This document shows, piece after piece, positions 1 through 8,762 of a DNA stretch of 64,000 nt. The notes beneath the pieces were generated by a model. The model was not told where the DNA came from and ran no database searches. It was given only the letters and a program-made list of their open reading frames with translations. Within the stretch, counting starts at the first letter, position 1, and every line of letters starts with the position of its first letter. A program made the position numbers and the translations under genes. The DNA is taken from contig DHQY01000002.1 in NCBI GenBank assembly GCA_002408205.1, forward strand, positions 1 through 64,000, read 5' to 3'. The stretch comes from Bacteroidales bacterium UBA5326 (GTDB lineage: Bacteria; Bacteroidota; Bacteroidia; Bacteroidales; UBA932).

Positions 1-21
1 TTTTCTTTGGACACTAGTGAT

Positions 22-453
22 ATGGCAATTGAAAAAGACAACGGGATAGCTCAAACCAACAATGTAACCCGTATTTGCGCAAACACAAAGATTATCGGCA
101 ACATCGTGACACAGCACGACATCCGCATTGACGGGTATCTTGAAGGTCAGATCAAAACAGATGGGAAACTCGTAATAGGAGAAAGCGGAAAATGCACCGG
201 TCAGGCCGAGTGTAAAAATGTTGACATCAGCGGTGCTTTTGACGGAGTCCTGAAAGTCACTGAACTGGCATCTCTCAAAGACAAATGCGTTTTTACCGGA
301 GAATTGCATTCAGACCAGCTTTCCATTGAACCCTCAGTTCGTATTAGCGGTCAGATTATTTCTCCCGAACTTTCCAAGAAAGACGACAAAAAACCAATGC
401 CGGGGACCGGAACAAATCCTCCCGCGCATCAGGAGCCTGAACCCAAAAGATAG
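22..453 (+). CDS. bactofilin (polymer-forming cytoskeletal protein)
   Basis: This is a small bactofilin of about 143 residues. Bactofilins form nucleotide-free filaments at the membrane from a right-handed beta-helix of short repeats. The core, roughly residues 25-110, shows the family pattern of repeated hydrophobic strands and glycines (IIGNIV, IRIDGYLEGQI, LVIGESG, VDISGAFDG). It is followed by a lysine- and proline-rich tail, which is commonly disordered. I chose the ATG at 22 because MAIEKDNG fits the usual short head of the family. A TTG at 7 is in frame and the frame is open to the window edge, so a longer start cannot be excluded. It converges on the MATE gene with 6 bases between the stops. 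Confidence 0.85.
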   Translation: MAIEKDNGIAQTNNVTRICANTKIIGNIVTQHDIRIDGYLEGQIKTDGKLVIGESGKCTGQAECKNVDISGAFDGVLKVTELASLKDKCVFTGELHSDQLSIEPSVRISGQIISPELSKKDDKKPMPGTGTNPPAHQEPEPKR

Positions 454-459
454 CGGTTC

Positions 460-1770
460 TTACACTTTATTAAATACGTATTTTCGGGCCATGACTGTCT
501 GGGCGATAGATCTTGAGACCAGATGGGCTGCGTAACCAATCCACAATGCCTGTATTCCCAGGGGCTCCATTAAACTGAAATAACAGATATAAAATGCTGC
601 CACGGCTATGAGCATGGTATTGCGCATGGCCGGTCCTGCTGTAGCACCTATGTATATTCCGTCCCACATAAAGGTCAGGCAGGAGATAAAAGGCATACCA
701 TACAACCAGGGCAGGAAAGGCTGTGCGGCATCAATAACTTCCCTGGTTGAGGTCATAAGACGTAAAAGCCACTGATCTCCCACAATATATGCTACAGTGG
801 ATAGTACGCCTACGCCTCCGCCCCATATAAACAGATAGCGAATGGAAAGCATAAGGGATTTTTTGTCTTCGGCTCCTATGTATTTTCCCACTAAAGCTTC
901 TCCTGCATATGCAAATCCGTCTACAATATATCCGTAAAGCAATAATAGTTTCATCATGATGGTAGCCACAGCCAGCAGGGTGTCGCCGTATTTAGCGGCC
1001 ATGAAAGTAAAGCCGGTGTATATCAGGAGCATGCAAAGTGACCTGACGAACACGTTCCCGCTAAGAGAGAAGAATCGTTTCCAGCCGCTTTCTTTCAATA
1101 CAGAGTGGAGGTTTACATGACCCAAATATTTTCTAAAACGCAGCATTACCAATATAATACCGCAGATCAAACCGGTATATTGTGCAATCAATGTACCCAA
1201 AGCAATTCCTTTTACCCCCATTCCGCAGGGCAGAGCCAGGTAAATACTCATCCCCACGTTGGTAGCATTGATTACAATATCTATGATCATAGAGGCTGCA
1301 GTATTTTGAAGGCCAATGAACCAGCCCCGGAACACAAATAATGATAACACAGCCGGGGCCGCCCAGATGCGGATAAAGAAGTATTGACGGGCATACTCCT
1401 TAATTTCCGGCGAAGCCTGGGCTAGCCAGAGTACCAGATTGGCAAAAGGCCATTGAATTAACATGATGACCATCGCAAAACCCACAGCAATGGCAAGACC
1501 CTGGATACCGGTCCGGGCCATTTCACTGTAATCACTACGGCCGTAAGCTTGTGCAGTGATACCTGCCGTGCTGATCCTTAGGAACCCGAAGTTCCAGTAT
1601 AACAGATCAAAAAGCATTGACCCTATGGCAATGCCTCCAATGGCCGTAGCCGAGCCCAGCCGGCCGGCAATGGCGGTGTCTGCCATGCCTACCAACGGAA
1701 TAGTAATACCTGCAAGGATACTGGGAATGGCCAGATGTAGAATTTGTTTGTTTATACTTTTGGCTATCAT
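460..1770 (-). CDS. MATE family efflux transporter
   Basis: A 436-residue integral membrane protein, close to the normal size of MATE (DinF/NorM-like) exporters, with about twelve hydrophobic segments arranged as two related halves. MATE proteins expel cationic drugs or metabolites using a sodium or proton gradient. The N-terminal segment (LAIPSILAGITIPLVGMADT) is the typical MatE opening, with the family's P-x-x-x-x-x-D spacing in TM1. It starts 8 bases after the rsgA stop on the same strand, so the two are probably cotranscribed. The substrate cannot be read from the sequence. Confidence 0.93.
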   Translation of the reverse strand: MIAKSINKQILHLAIPSILAGITIPLVGMADTAIAGRLGSATAIGGIAIGSMLFDLLYWNFGFLRISTAGITAQAYGRSDYSEMARTGIQGLAIAVGFAMVIMLIQWPFANLVLWLAQASPEIKEYARQYFFIRIWAAPAVLSLFVFRGWFIGLQNTAASMIIDIVINATNVGMSIYLALPCGMGVKGIALGTLIAQYTGLICGIILVMLRFRKYLGHVNLHSVLKESGWKRFFSLSGNVFVRSLCMLLIYTGFTFMAAKYGDTLLAVATIMMKLLLLYGYIVDGFAYAGEALVGKYIGAEDKKSLMLSIRYLFIWGGGVGVLSTVAYIVGDQWLLRLMTSTREVIDAAQPFLPWLYGMPFISCLTFMWDGIYIGATAGPAMRNTMLIAVAAFYICYFSLMEPLGIQALWIGYAAHLVSRSIAQTVMARKYVFNKV

Positions 1771-1778
1771 GCTTTGAT

Positions 1779-2756
1779 TCAGGTGCGGTACTTGCCCCCT
1801 TCGGGGTCTTCCAGCATTTTTAGGTAACTGGTGTAACGTTCGGCAGGTATAAGACCGTTTTCAACGGCATCCCTTACAGCACAACGCGGTTCGTTGATGT
1901 GCAGGCAGGAATTGTATTTACAGCCGGCCGAGGCAGCAAACAGTTCGGGAAAGAAATGATACAGTTCGGACCTGTTGATCTCCAGCAGACCAAATCCTTT
2001 AATCCCCGGACTGTCAATGAAAAAGCCGCCTCCGGTCAGGGGATGCATTTCATAAAAGGTAGTGGTGTGTTTTCCGGTAAGATGAGCAGACGAAATAGCG
2101 GCGGTTTTCAGGGAAAGTGAAGGGTCAAGTGTGTTGGCCAGTGAGGATTTTCCAACACCGGATATGCCCGCAAACAGGGATATCTTATCTCTCAGAAGTA
2201 TACTGAGAGTTTCCAGTCCCATGCCGTCAAAGGCAGAAACATTCAAAACGGCATATCCGGCCCTGGTGTAGATTTCCGATATATGATCTGAATTTTCTTT
2301 GTAATCCGGAATTGACAGGAGTTCATCGTATTTGTTCACCAGCAGTGTGGCAGGTACGCCATAGGCCTGACAAGTTACAAGAAACCGGTCAATAAACGGC
2401 AAAGGAGTTTGCGGTTCTGTGGCGCTTAAGACCAGATAGGCCATATCTATGTTTGCGGCAATGATATGAGCCTCTCTGGAAAGATTCGCCGATTTTCTGA
2501 TAAGATAATTCCTCCTCGGATGTACATATGTAATTACGGCCGGCTCTTCATGTCCTCTCACCCGTGCCGGTTTTGCCGGCATGATACCGTCCACCAGATC
2601 CCCTACGGCCACCGGATTGGTTAATTTTCCTCCTTTCAGCCTCAGTTTGCCGCTAAGAACTGCCTGGAAAGGGTCCCAGTCCGGAAGAAAAGAGATCTTA
2701 TATAAATTTCCGGTTTGTTTGACTACCGTTGCACGTTCGAAAGGAAGTGTATCCAT
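1779..2756 (-). CDS. rsgA: ribosome small-subunit-dependent GTPase A
   Basis: RsgA is a circularly permuted GTPase that helps late maturation of the 30S subunit. The order of motifs shows the permutation: G4 NKYD at residues 141-144 precedes G1 GISGVGKSS at 197-205 and G3 DSPG at 248-251. An OB-fold occupies the first 70 or so residues. The C-terminal zinc site is present as Cys279, Cys284, His286 and Cys292. The frame extends upstream to a TTG at 2786, but MDTLPFERATVV at 2756 matches the usual N-terminus. It is divergent from the polyprenyl synthase gene and leads into the MATE gene. Confidence 0.95.
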   Translation of the reverse strand: MDTLPFERATVVKQTGNLYKISFLPDWDPFQAVLSGKLRLKGGKLTNPVAVGDLVDGIMPAKPARVRGHEEPAVITYVHPRRNYLIRKSANLSREAHIIAANIDMAYLVLSATEPQTPLPFIDRFLVTCQAYGVPATLLVNKYDELLSIPDYKENSDHISEIYTRAGYAVLNVSAFDGMGLETLSILLRDKISLFAGISGVGKSSLANTLDPSLSLKTAAISSAHLTGKHTTTFYEMHPLTGGGFFIDSPGIKGFGLLEINRSELYHFFPELFAASAGCKYNSCLHINEPRCAVRDAVENGLIPAERYTSYLKMLEDPEGGKYRT

Positions 2757-2803
2757 GGTTCTCTGTTTGCGGGCGCTAAGGTACAAAAATGTTCAAAAAA
2801 GAT

Positions 2804-2811
2804 TAACTTTG
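2804..2811 (+). promoter_or_regulatory. TAnnTTTG -7 box for the polyprenyl synthase gene
   Basis: TAACTTTG matches the Bacteroidota -7 consensus. It ends only 4 bases before the ATG at 2816, which would put transcription start at or next to the start codon (leaderless mRNA). No TTTG box is seen at the expected -33 spacing. Confidence 0.55.
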
Positions 2812-2815
2812 TAAT

Positions 2816-3787
2816 ATGTTTACAGTAAACGAAATACAAGGCTTTGTGTATCAGGCCGTTCAAAATCTTATCTCTTCTTACTCCAACAGTTCGTTGCATC
2901 TTCCGGTTGAATACGCTCTGTCCGTAGGAGGAAAACGTCTTCGTCCCGTTCTTTGCCTGATGACCTACAATATGTTCTGTGACAACCTGCCGCCTTCTGT
3001 TCTCAAACCGGCTCTGGGCCTGGAGATTTATCATAATTTCACACTGGTACACGACGACGTGATGGATCATTCAGATATGCGGCGAAACCAGCCGACAATT
3101 CATAAAAAATGGAATGTTAATACAGCCATCCTCAGCGGAGACGCTTTATGCATGCTGGCCTATAAATACATGAGCCAATGCAATCCCGACGACTTACCCG
3201 CTGTACTCGAGGTTTTTAACCAGGCAGCAGAAGATGTCTGTGAGGGACAGCAGTTGGATATGGATTATGAACGTCAGGCCGTCATCTCTCAGGAAGAATA
3301 CCTGAATATGATCTCCCGCAAGACGGGTGCCCTGATTGCCTGTGCCATGCAGACAGGAGCCATTTGTGCCAAAGCCGATCCTGCTACAATTCAGCTTTTA
3401 AAGAATAGCGGTTATTCACTGGGTGCTGCCTTTCAGGTGCAGGACGATTACCTGGATGTTTACGGAGATCAGGCTGTTTTTGGGAAGTCCATCGGACTGG
3501 ATATCTGCAATAATAAAAAAACCTGGTTGCTTACTTATGCATTACGTACAGCACAGGGTAACGATCTGAATGAACTGAATACTCTCGTACAAACGAAAGA
3601 TAATTCCCAAAAAGTGCCCGGGATAATTGCTATCTACAATAAGATTGGAGTTAAGGAGGCCGCCGAAAAACAGATCGCCGACTATCTTGACCGGACGCTC
3701 AGTGCGATTGAAGGTGTTAATGTAAAACCAGAGCGTAAAGTGCTCCTTATGGAATATATTCAAAACCTGCTTTACCGAAACAAATAA
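2816..3787 (+). CDS. polyprenyl synthetase family protein (trans-isoprenyl diphosphate synthase)
   Basis: A 323-residue class I prenyl diphosphate synthase. It condenses isopentenyl diphosphate with an allylic diphosphate to give farnesyl, geranylgeranyl or longer chains. Both Asp-rich Mg-binding motifs are intact: first DDVMD at 80-84, second DDYLD at 210-214. The GGKRLRP substrate motif is at 38-44. Product length depends on residues just upstream of the first Asp-rich motif (EIYHNFTLVH) and cannot be fixed by eye. It probably starts an operon with the DUF4254 gene (5-base gap) and the GT9-U32 gene. The neighbourhood could hint at isoprenoid-linked envelope glycan synthesis. Confidence 0.92.
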   Translation: MFTVNEIQGFVYQAVQNLISSYSNSSLHLPVEYALSVGGKRLRPVLCLMTYNMFCDNLPPSVLKPALGLEIYHNFTLVHDDVMDHSDMRRNQPTIHKKWNVNTAILSGDALCMLAYKYMSQCNPDDLPAVLEVFNQAAEDVCEGQQLDMDYERQAVISQEEYLNMISRKTGALIACAMQTGAICAKADPATIQLLKNSGYSLGAAFQVQDDYLDVYGDQAVFGKSIGLDICNNKKTWLLTYALRTAQGNDLNELNTLVQTKDNSQKVPGIIAIYNKIGVKEAAEKQIADYLDRTLSAIEGVNVKPERKVLLMEYIQNLLYRNK

Positions 3788-3792
3788 TCAAT

Positions 3793-4398
3793 ATGACCAT
3801 TTCTTTTTGCGATAAATGCAATGCGATTTTTGACCGCGTGATTGAAGATTATCACAAGAACGATTCCGTTACTGCAATTTGTGAGAACCCTTATTCCGCA
3901 GGCAGTATGGATGCTCTTCTCTACGAAAAGACATGGATAGACACTGTTCAGTGGCATCTCGAAGATATTATCCGCGATCCCGGGATCGATCCTTCGGAAG
4001 CATTACAAATTAAAAGACGCATAGATCTTTCCAACCAGAAACGGACCGATCTGGTGGAACGTATTGATTCTTTCCTTTATGAACGTTTTTCAGGGGTGAG
4101 CCTTCAGAAAGAAGCCGGCCTGAATACCGAGACGCCTGCCTGGGCCATTGACCGGTTATCTATTCTTGCACTAAAGATATACCATATGAGATTGGAGGCG
4201 GAACGTAAAGATTCGCCAAAAGCAGCAGAGTGCGCAATGAAAAGAGATGTATTGCTTACCCAGCGGCACGATCTTTCAACGGCGCTTAACCAGTTACTGG
4301 ATGATCTTGAAAAAGGACGGAAGTACATGAAACTTTACAAACAGATGAAAATGTATAACGACCCGCTGCTCAATCCGGTATTGTATGGAAAAAGATAG
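3793..4398 (+). CDS. DUF4254 domain-containing protein
   Basis: A 201-residue soluble, charged, mainly helical protein. Its length and features (N-terminal FDRVIEDYH, central LIERIDSF-like helix, NQLLDDL near the end) fit the DUF4254 family of Bacteroidota, which has no assigned biochemical function. In that phylum DUF4254 genes often sit beside GT9 glycosyltransferases, and here the next gene begins with a GT9 domain and overlaps this one by 14 bases. That supports a shared envelope-glycan role, which is inference only. Confidence 0.85.
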   Translation: MTISFCDKCNAIFDRVIEDYHKNDSVTAICENPYSAGSMDALLYEKTWIDTVQWHLEDIIRDPGIDPSEALQIKRRIDLSNQKRTDLVERIDSFLYERFSGVSLQKEAGLNTETPAWAIDRLSILALKIYHMRLEAERKDSPKAAECAMKRDVLLTQRHDLSTALNQLLDDLEKGRKYMKLYKQMKMYNDPLLNPVLYGKR

Positions 4399-6598
4399 AA
4401 ATAAGCCCCATGTACTCTGCCTCAGATTTTCCGCTCTGGGCGACGTGGCGATGAGCTCTGTGGTGCTTAGGTCCTTTGCTCAGGATAACCCCGGTACCCG
4501 TTTCACTTTAGCCGGTCCTGCATTGCTTGAGCCGTTGTTCAGAGGGGTGCCGAATTTGTCTTTGTTTCCGGTAGATAAAAAAGAATCGGTTCTTACTATC
4601 TATCGCACTCTCAGACGCTTGGATGTTACTTATGTTGCCGATCTGCACAGTGTATTAAGAACTTTTGTCATAAGGACCCTGTTTTTTTTATCGGGGAAAC
4701 GGGTCGTCTTCCTGAAAAAGGAAAGAAAGGCCAGACGCAGACTGCTTGAAGATCCGGAGGGATGTCTGCCGCTTACTCATATGTGTGAATTATATGCCGC
4801 GACCCTCAGAAAACTGCATCTGGATTCTCCTTCGTTTTCTGCAGGACCTTATATTCCCATGAAGGAAGGCCCTCTTAAACGTGTTGGGGTGGCTCCGTTT
4901 GCCAAACATGAAGGCAAACAGTGGCGGCTGGGGCCCATGCATGACATTGTCTGTGAACTCGCCGAACAGGGAATTGAAGTGTTCCTATTTGGAGGCGGTG
5001 AAGAAGAACAGAGCATATTGGATGAATGGGCCGATGCATACAACAATGTGACGAACGTCGTTGGCGGTGGTTCTTTTGAAGAGGAACTTAACCTGATAAG
5101 GACGCTCGATGTTATGGTTTCAATGGATTCGGCCAATATGCATTTTGCTTCTGCCGTGGGAATTCCGGTTATTTCCATTTGGTGTGCCACACATCCCAAG
5201 GCGGGCTTTTACGGATGGCGGCAGGACCCACGGCGGGCCATTCAGTTGCCGCTGGATTGCCGCCCCTGTTCCATTTTTGGTGCGGAACCATGCCGGAAAG
5301 GGACTTATGAATGTACCGATGCCCGCATCATGGATATGCTAAGGCGCTCTTTGGAACTGATTCCGCGTAAACTGAAAACAGAAATCATGGCACCTGCCGG
5401 CAATTGGGCCAGCCTGACGGCTGCAGCGCAGGCCGGAGCAGGATCGGTTTACTTTGGTGTAGGGCGTCTGAATATGCGGGCATATGCCGCGTTGAATTTT
5501 ACAATGGAAGACTTGCCTGCGATTGTTGAGTTTTGCATCAAACACGGGATGCGTTCTTACCTGACGGTCAATACTATTTTGTATAATCAGGATTTGGAAG
5601 AACTCCGCATGGTGCTTCATGCTGCAAAAAAGGCTGACATATCGGCCGTTATTGCTTCGGACATGGCCGCCATTCTTGAAGCCAGGGCCATAGGCCTGGA
5701 AGTGCACGCTTCCACCCAGCTGAATGTTTCCAATATTGAGGCGCTGAAATTCTTTGCCCGTTACGCCGATGTGGTTGTTCTGGCCAGAGAGCTTTCGCTG
5801 GAACAGATCCGTGAAATCGCACGGCAGGTTAAGGAACAACAGATTAAAGGACCCTCGGGAGAGTTGGTCAAACTGGAATTGTTCTGTCACGGAGCATTGT
5901 GTATGGCTGTTTCGGGGAAATGTTACCTGAGTCTTCACGAATATAACAAATCGGCCAACAGGGGGGCCTGTTACCAGATATGTCGCCGCTCTTACCTTGT
6001 GGAAGATAAAGAGACGGGAGCGCAATTGGAGATAGACAATCAATACATCATGTCTCCCAAGGATTTATGTACTGTTACTTTTATTGATCAACTACTCGAT
6101 GCCGGTATAGAAGTGCTCAAAATTGAAGGCCGTGCCAGGGCTCCCGAGTATGTCAAGGCTACAGTGAGTGCATACCGGGATGCTGTTATGGCATATGAGG
6201 ACGGGCTTTTTACACCCGAGCTGTCAGCCGGACTGGAAGACAGGCTTAAGAAAGTCTTCAACCGCGGATTCTGGGGAGGTTATTATCTGGGATCCCGTTT
6301 GGGTGAATGGAGTACAGTCTATGGGAGCCAGGCACCCGAAAAGAAAACTTATGTGGCAAAAGTTACCAATTATTTCACCAAACAAGGTGTCGCAGAGCTT
6401 CTGATAGAAGCAGCGCCCCTTAAAATTGGAGACAATGTTTTGGTCATCGGTCCTACAACAGGGGTAAAAGAAATCACGGTCACTGAAATCCGGATTGAAG
6501 GAAAACCGGCAGATGAAGCGCCCCAGGGAACTACCTGCTCCGTTCCGGCAGTTCAGAAACTCAGAAGGTCAGACAAAGTATACAGGCTGGAATCTTAG
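4385..6598 (+). CDS. fusion of GT9 glycosyltransferase (heptosyltransferase-like) and U32/TrhP-like domain
   Basis: One uninterrupted 737-residue frame carries two unrelated domains. Residues 1 to about 330 are GT9: N-terminal LCLRFSALGDV and the nucleotide-sugar region SMDSANMHFASAVGIPV are characteristic of heptosyltransferase-like enzymes. Residues about 334-737 form a U32 domain beginning at EIMAPAGNW. Its cysteine-rich centre (CHGALC, SGKC, GACYQIC) is the conserved U32 pattern that in TrhP/YegQ binds an iron-sulfur cluster for 5-hydroxyuridine formation at tRNA position 34. The linker is about five residues, with no stop, no overlap and no strong internal ribosome site. Each half is about the length of a stand-alone enzyme. 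The functional link between the halves is unknown; a sequencing frameshift is the main alternative. Confidence 0.9.
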   Translation: MEKDRNKPHVLCLRFSALGDVAMSSVVLRSFAQDNPGTRFTLAGPALLEPLFRGVPNLSLFPVDKKESVLTIYRTLRRLDVTYVADLHSVLRTFVIRTLFFLSGKRVVFLKKERKARRRLLEDPEGCLPLTHMCELYAATLRKLHLDSPSFSAGPYIPMKEGPLKRVGVAPFAKHEGKQWRLGPMHDIVCELAEQGIEVFLFGGGEEEQSILDEWADAYNNVTNVVGGGSFEEELNLIRTLDVMVSMDSANMHFASAVGIPVISIWCATHPKAGFYGWRQDPRRAIQLPLDCRPCSIFGAEPCRKGTYECTDARIMDMLRRSLELIPRKLKTEIMAPAGNWASLTAAAQAGAGSVYFGVGRLNMRAYAALNFTMEDLPAIVEFCIKHGMRSYLTVNTILYNQDLEELRMVLHAAKKADISAVIASDMAAILEARAIGLEVHASTQLNVSNIEALKFFARYADVVVLARELSLEQIREIARQVKEQQIKGPSGELVKLELFCHGALCMAVSGKCYLSLHEYNKSANRGACYQICRRSYLVEDKETGAQLEIDNQYIMSPKDLCTVTFIDQLLDAGIEVLKIEGRARAPEYVKATVSAYRDAVMAYEDGLFTPELSAGLEDRLKKVFNRGFWGGYYLGSRLGEWSTVYGSQAPEKKTYVAKVTNYFTKQGVAELLIEAAPLKIGDNVLVIGPTTGVKEITVTEIRIEGKPADEAPQGTTCSVPAVQKLRRSDKVYRLES

Positions 6599-7482
6599 AC
6601 GATCTCTGCCAGCATACAGCGGGCAGAACCGCCTCCATTGGTCTCAATAGTGTTTAGAACCGGTGTTATAAGCGGGTTATACGATTTAAGCGTTCTTCTT
6701 TGTTCGGGAGTAAGCACGTTATATGCCTGTCTGGACATCACAAGGCAGGGCTTATTATCGGTGGAAAACACCTGAAACATATTCCCGGCAAAATGATTCA
6801 TCTGTTCTGTGGTGATTCCGACAATTTCCTTGTGGTCTTCATTGAATTGGTCCAGCAGCATCCGGCGATCCTTTTCGTCATGGACCGAATCGAGGCATAT
6901 CACCACGTACCGGTCTGCCATACACATCATGACATTGGTGTGGTAAATGGGCTGTCCCTGGCTTATGGCATTAAATAGGAGCGGCTTGTATGAAAGGGTT
7001 TCACATACCTCCAAAAAAAGATCTTCGTTGGTACGGGGCGAACGGCATGCATAGGCCCGGGCGTTTTCCCTGTCGAAGACCATACTGCCCGTACCTTCCA
7101 GGAATTGATTCTGTCTTTCCCGGGGACTCATGTCAATCCAACGGATTCGCGGAGCCTCGTCCATTATAATCTTAAATACCGATTTTTTTCTTTCAAGGCG
7201 CCGGTTTGGGGCATACATGGGATAGAGAATAGCCATCTGTCCCGGGTGGAAAGAAATCCAGTTATTTGGAAAGATAGAGTCGGGCGTATGAGGTTCCGGG
7301 GTATCTTCTGCCACTACCACTTCTATCCTGTGTTTTCGCAACAAGGTCACATAAGCGTCAAACTCGGCCAATGCCATTTCCTTTACCTGATCCTGCGGCC
7401 CGGCTGTTTGAAACGCATTGTTTACGGCTGTCTGGGGATTATATCCAAAACAGCAGGGCCGGATCATAAGCAGTTTAGCCAT
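6595..7482 (-). CDS. ctlX: CtlX-like citrulline/arginine hydrolase (amidinotransferase-fold)
   Basis: A 295-residue member of the guanidino-group-modifying superfamily, which uses a Cys-His-acidic triad. Visible motifs are DSIFPNNWIS, EGTGSMVFD, HTNVMMCM (catalytic His region) and the C-terminal GGGSARCM, which carries the nucleophilic Cys. This set matches the CtlX group, which contributes to citrulline use in Francisella. The next gene in the operon encodes ornithine aminotransferase, so conversion of citrulline or arginine to ornithine is the natural reading. It converges on the GT9-U32 gene, with stop codons overlapping by 4 bases. Arginine deiminase-like activity is an alternative. Confidence 0.8.
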   Translation of the reverse strand: MAKLLMIRPCCFGYNPQTAVNNAFQTAGPQDQVKEMALAEFDAYVTLLRKHRIEVVVAEDTPEPHTPDSIFPNNWISFHPGQMAILYPMYAPNRRLERKKSVFKIIMDEAPRIRWIDMSPRERQNQFLEGTGSMVFDRENARAYACRSPRTNEDLFLEVCETLSYKPLLFNAISQGQPIYHTNVMMCMADRYVVICLDSVHDEKDRRMLLDQFNEDHKEIVGITTEQMNHFAGNMFQVFSTDNKPCLVMSRQAYNVLTPEQRRTLKSYNPLITPVLNTIETNGGGSARCMLAEIV

Positions 7483-7492
7483 AACGGAATTT

Positions 7493-8713
7493 TTACTGTT
7501 CCATTTCCAAAATAGATTTCCGGATAATGCCCAACGCTTCCATGAGTTCTACTTCGGTAATAACAAGCGGCGGAGCCAGACGTATTATATGACGGTGGGT
7601 TGGCTTGGCAATTAATCCGTTTGCGGCCATGGCAAGGCATATATCCCAGGCCTCCTTGTTGTTGCGTGGTTCAATGACAATGGCATTCAGAAGACCTTTT
7701 CCCCTGACAAGTTTTATCATACGGGATGGTATGTTCCTCAGGTAATCACGGCAGATAACGCCCAGGCGTTCTGCTTTTTCTGCAAGCTGTTCGTCTTTAA
7801 CCACCTGAAGGGCGGCTACGGCAACTTTACACGCTAAAGGGAATCCTCCAAAAGTGGACCCGTGTTCTCCGGGTTTAATGGTAAGCATTATTTCGTCATT
7901 GGATAAAACGGCAGAAACGGGGAGAACTCCTCCGGAAAGAGCCTTGCCCAATATAAGCACATCGGGGTGTACTCCTTCGTGATCACAGCATATCAGTCTT
8001 CCGGTACGGGCAATACCTGTCTGTACCTCATCAGCCACAAAAAGCACATTATGTTTTTTACACAGATCGTAACATTTTTTCAGATATCCGTCATCGGGCA
8101 CAAAAACCCCCGCTTCGCCCTGAATGGGTTCGGTTATAAATGCGGCCACCTGCGGTCCATGTTGTTCAAGGACATCTTCCAGAGCCTTAACATTATTGTA
8201 GGGGATCTTAATAAAACCCGGGGTGAACGGCCCGAATTGTCCGTAAGAATCTACGTCGGTAGACATAGAAACAATACTGATGGTACGTCCGTGAAAATTT
8301 CCTTCGCAACAAACAATCAGGGCCTGATCCTCGGGAATGTTCTTTTTAACATATCCCCAGCGCCTTGAGAGCTTCAACGCGGTTTCAACTGCCTCGGCCC
8401 CGGAATTCATGGGAAGGACTTTGTCATACCCAAAATAACTTGTAACATACTTTTCGTACGGTCCAAGACAATCGTTATAAAACGCGCGTGAAGTAAGACA
8501 AAGCTCCTGTGCCTGGTCAATGAGCGCCTGCACAATCTTTGGATGGCAATGTCCTTGGTTAACAGCAGAATAAGATGATAGAAAATCGAAATACCTTTTC
8601 CCGTCCACGTCCCAAACGAACGGGCCCTTTCCTTTACTCAGGACCACGGGAAGCGGGTGATAGTTATGCGCACCGTATTGAGATTCAAGTGCTGTGTAGT
8701 CTTTTGAGTTCAT
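7493..8713 (-). CDS. rocD: ornithine--oxo-acid transaminase
   Basis: A 406-residue class III PLP aminotransferase that turns ornithine and 2-oxoglutarate into glutamate semialdehyde and glutamate. The N-terminus (YGAHNYHPLPVVLSKGKG) and the head YFDFLSSYSAVNQGHCHP are characteristic of ornithine aminotransferases. The PLP lysine lies in LGKALSGG, preceded by the DEVQTG motif with its Asp. It is first in a two-gene operon, with 10 bases to ctlX. A near-consensus box TATCTTCG lies 4 bases before the ATG. Together the two genes would feed arginine or citrulline nitrogen into glutamate or proline. Confidence 0.93.
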   Translation of the reverse strand: MNSKDYTALESQYGAHNYHPLPVVLSKGKGPFVWDVDGKRYFDFLSSYSAVNQGHCHPKIVQALIDQAQELCLTSRAFYNDCLGPYEKYVTSYFGYDKVLPMNSGAEAVETALKLSRRWGYVKKNIPEDQALIVCCEGNFHGRTISIVSMSTDVDSYGQFGPFTPGFIKIPYNNVKALEDVLEQHGPQVAAFITEPIQGEAGVFVPDDGYLKKCYDLCKKHNVLFVADEVQTGIARTGRLICCDHEGVHPDVLILGKALSGGVLPVSAVLSNDEIMLTIKPGEHGSTFGGFPLACKVAVAALQVVKDEQLAEKAERLGVICRDYLRNIPSRMIKLVRGKGLLNAIVIEPRNNKEAWDICLAMAANGLIAKPTHRHIIRLAPPLVITEVELMEALGIIRKSILEMEQ

Positions 8714-8717
8714 AATG

Positions 8718-8725
8718 CGAAGATA
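8718..8725 (-). promoter_or_regulatory. imperfect TAnnTTTG box upstream of rocD
   Basis: On the minus strand TATCTTCG differs from TAnnTTTG at one position and ends 4 bases before the rocD ATG, the same spacing seen at several perfect boxes in this window. Confidence 0.35.
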
Positions 8726-8750
8726 GGTATTAATATTCCAGGAATAAAAT

Positions 8751-8758
8751 TAAATTTA
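8751..8758 (+). promoter_or_regulatory. imperfect TAnnTTTG box upstream of the prsW-like gene
   Basis: TAAATTTA has one mismatch to TAnnTTTG and lies 4 bases before the ATG at 8763. The spacing suggests a near-leaderless transcript, but the mismatch lowers confidence. Confidence 0.3.
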
Positions 8759-8762
8759 CACT

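Noticed and set aside
5387..6598. Separate U32 gene starting at an internal ATG
   Set aside because: No stop codon separates the GT9 and U32 parts, there is no convincing internal ribosome site, and the putative start falls inside the conserved APAGN segment. The fusion reading is simpler.
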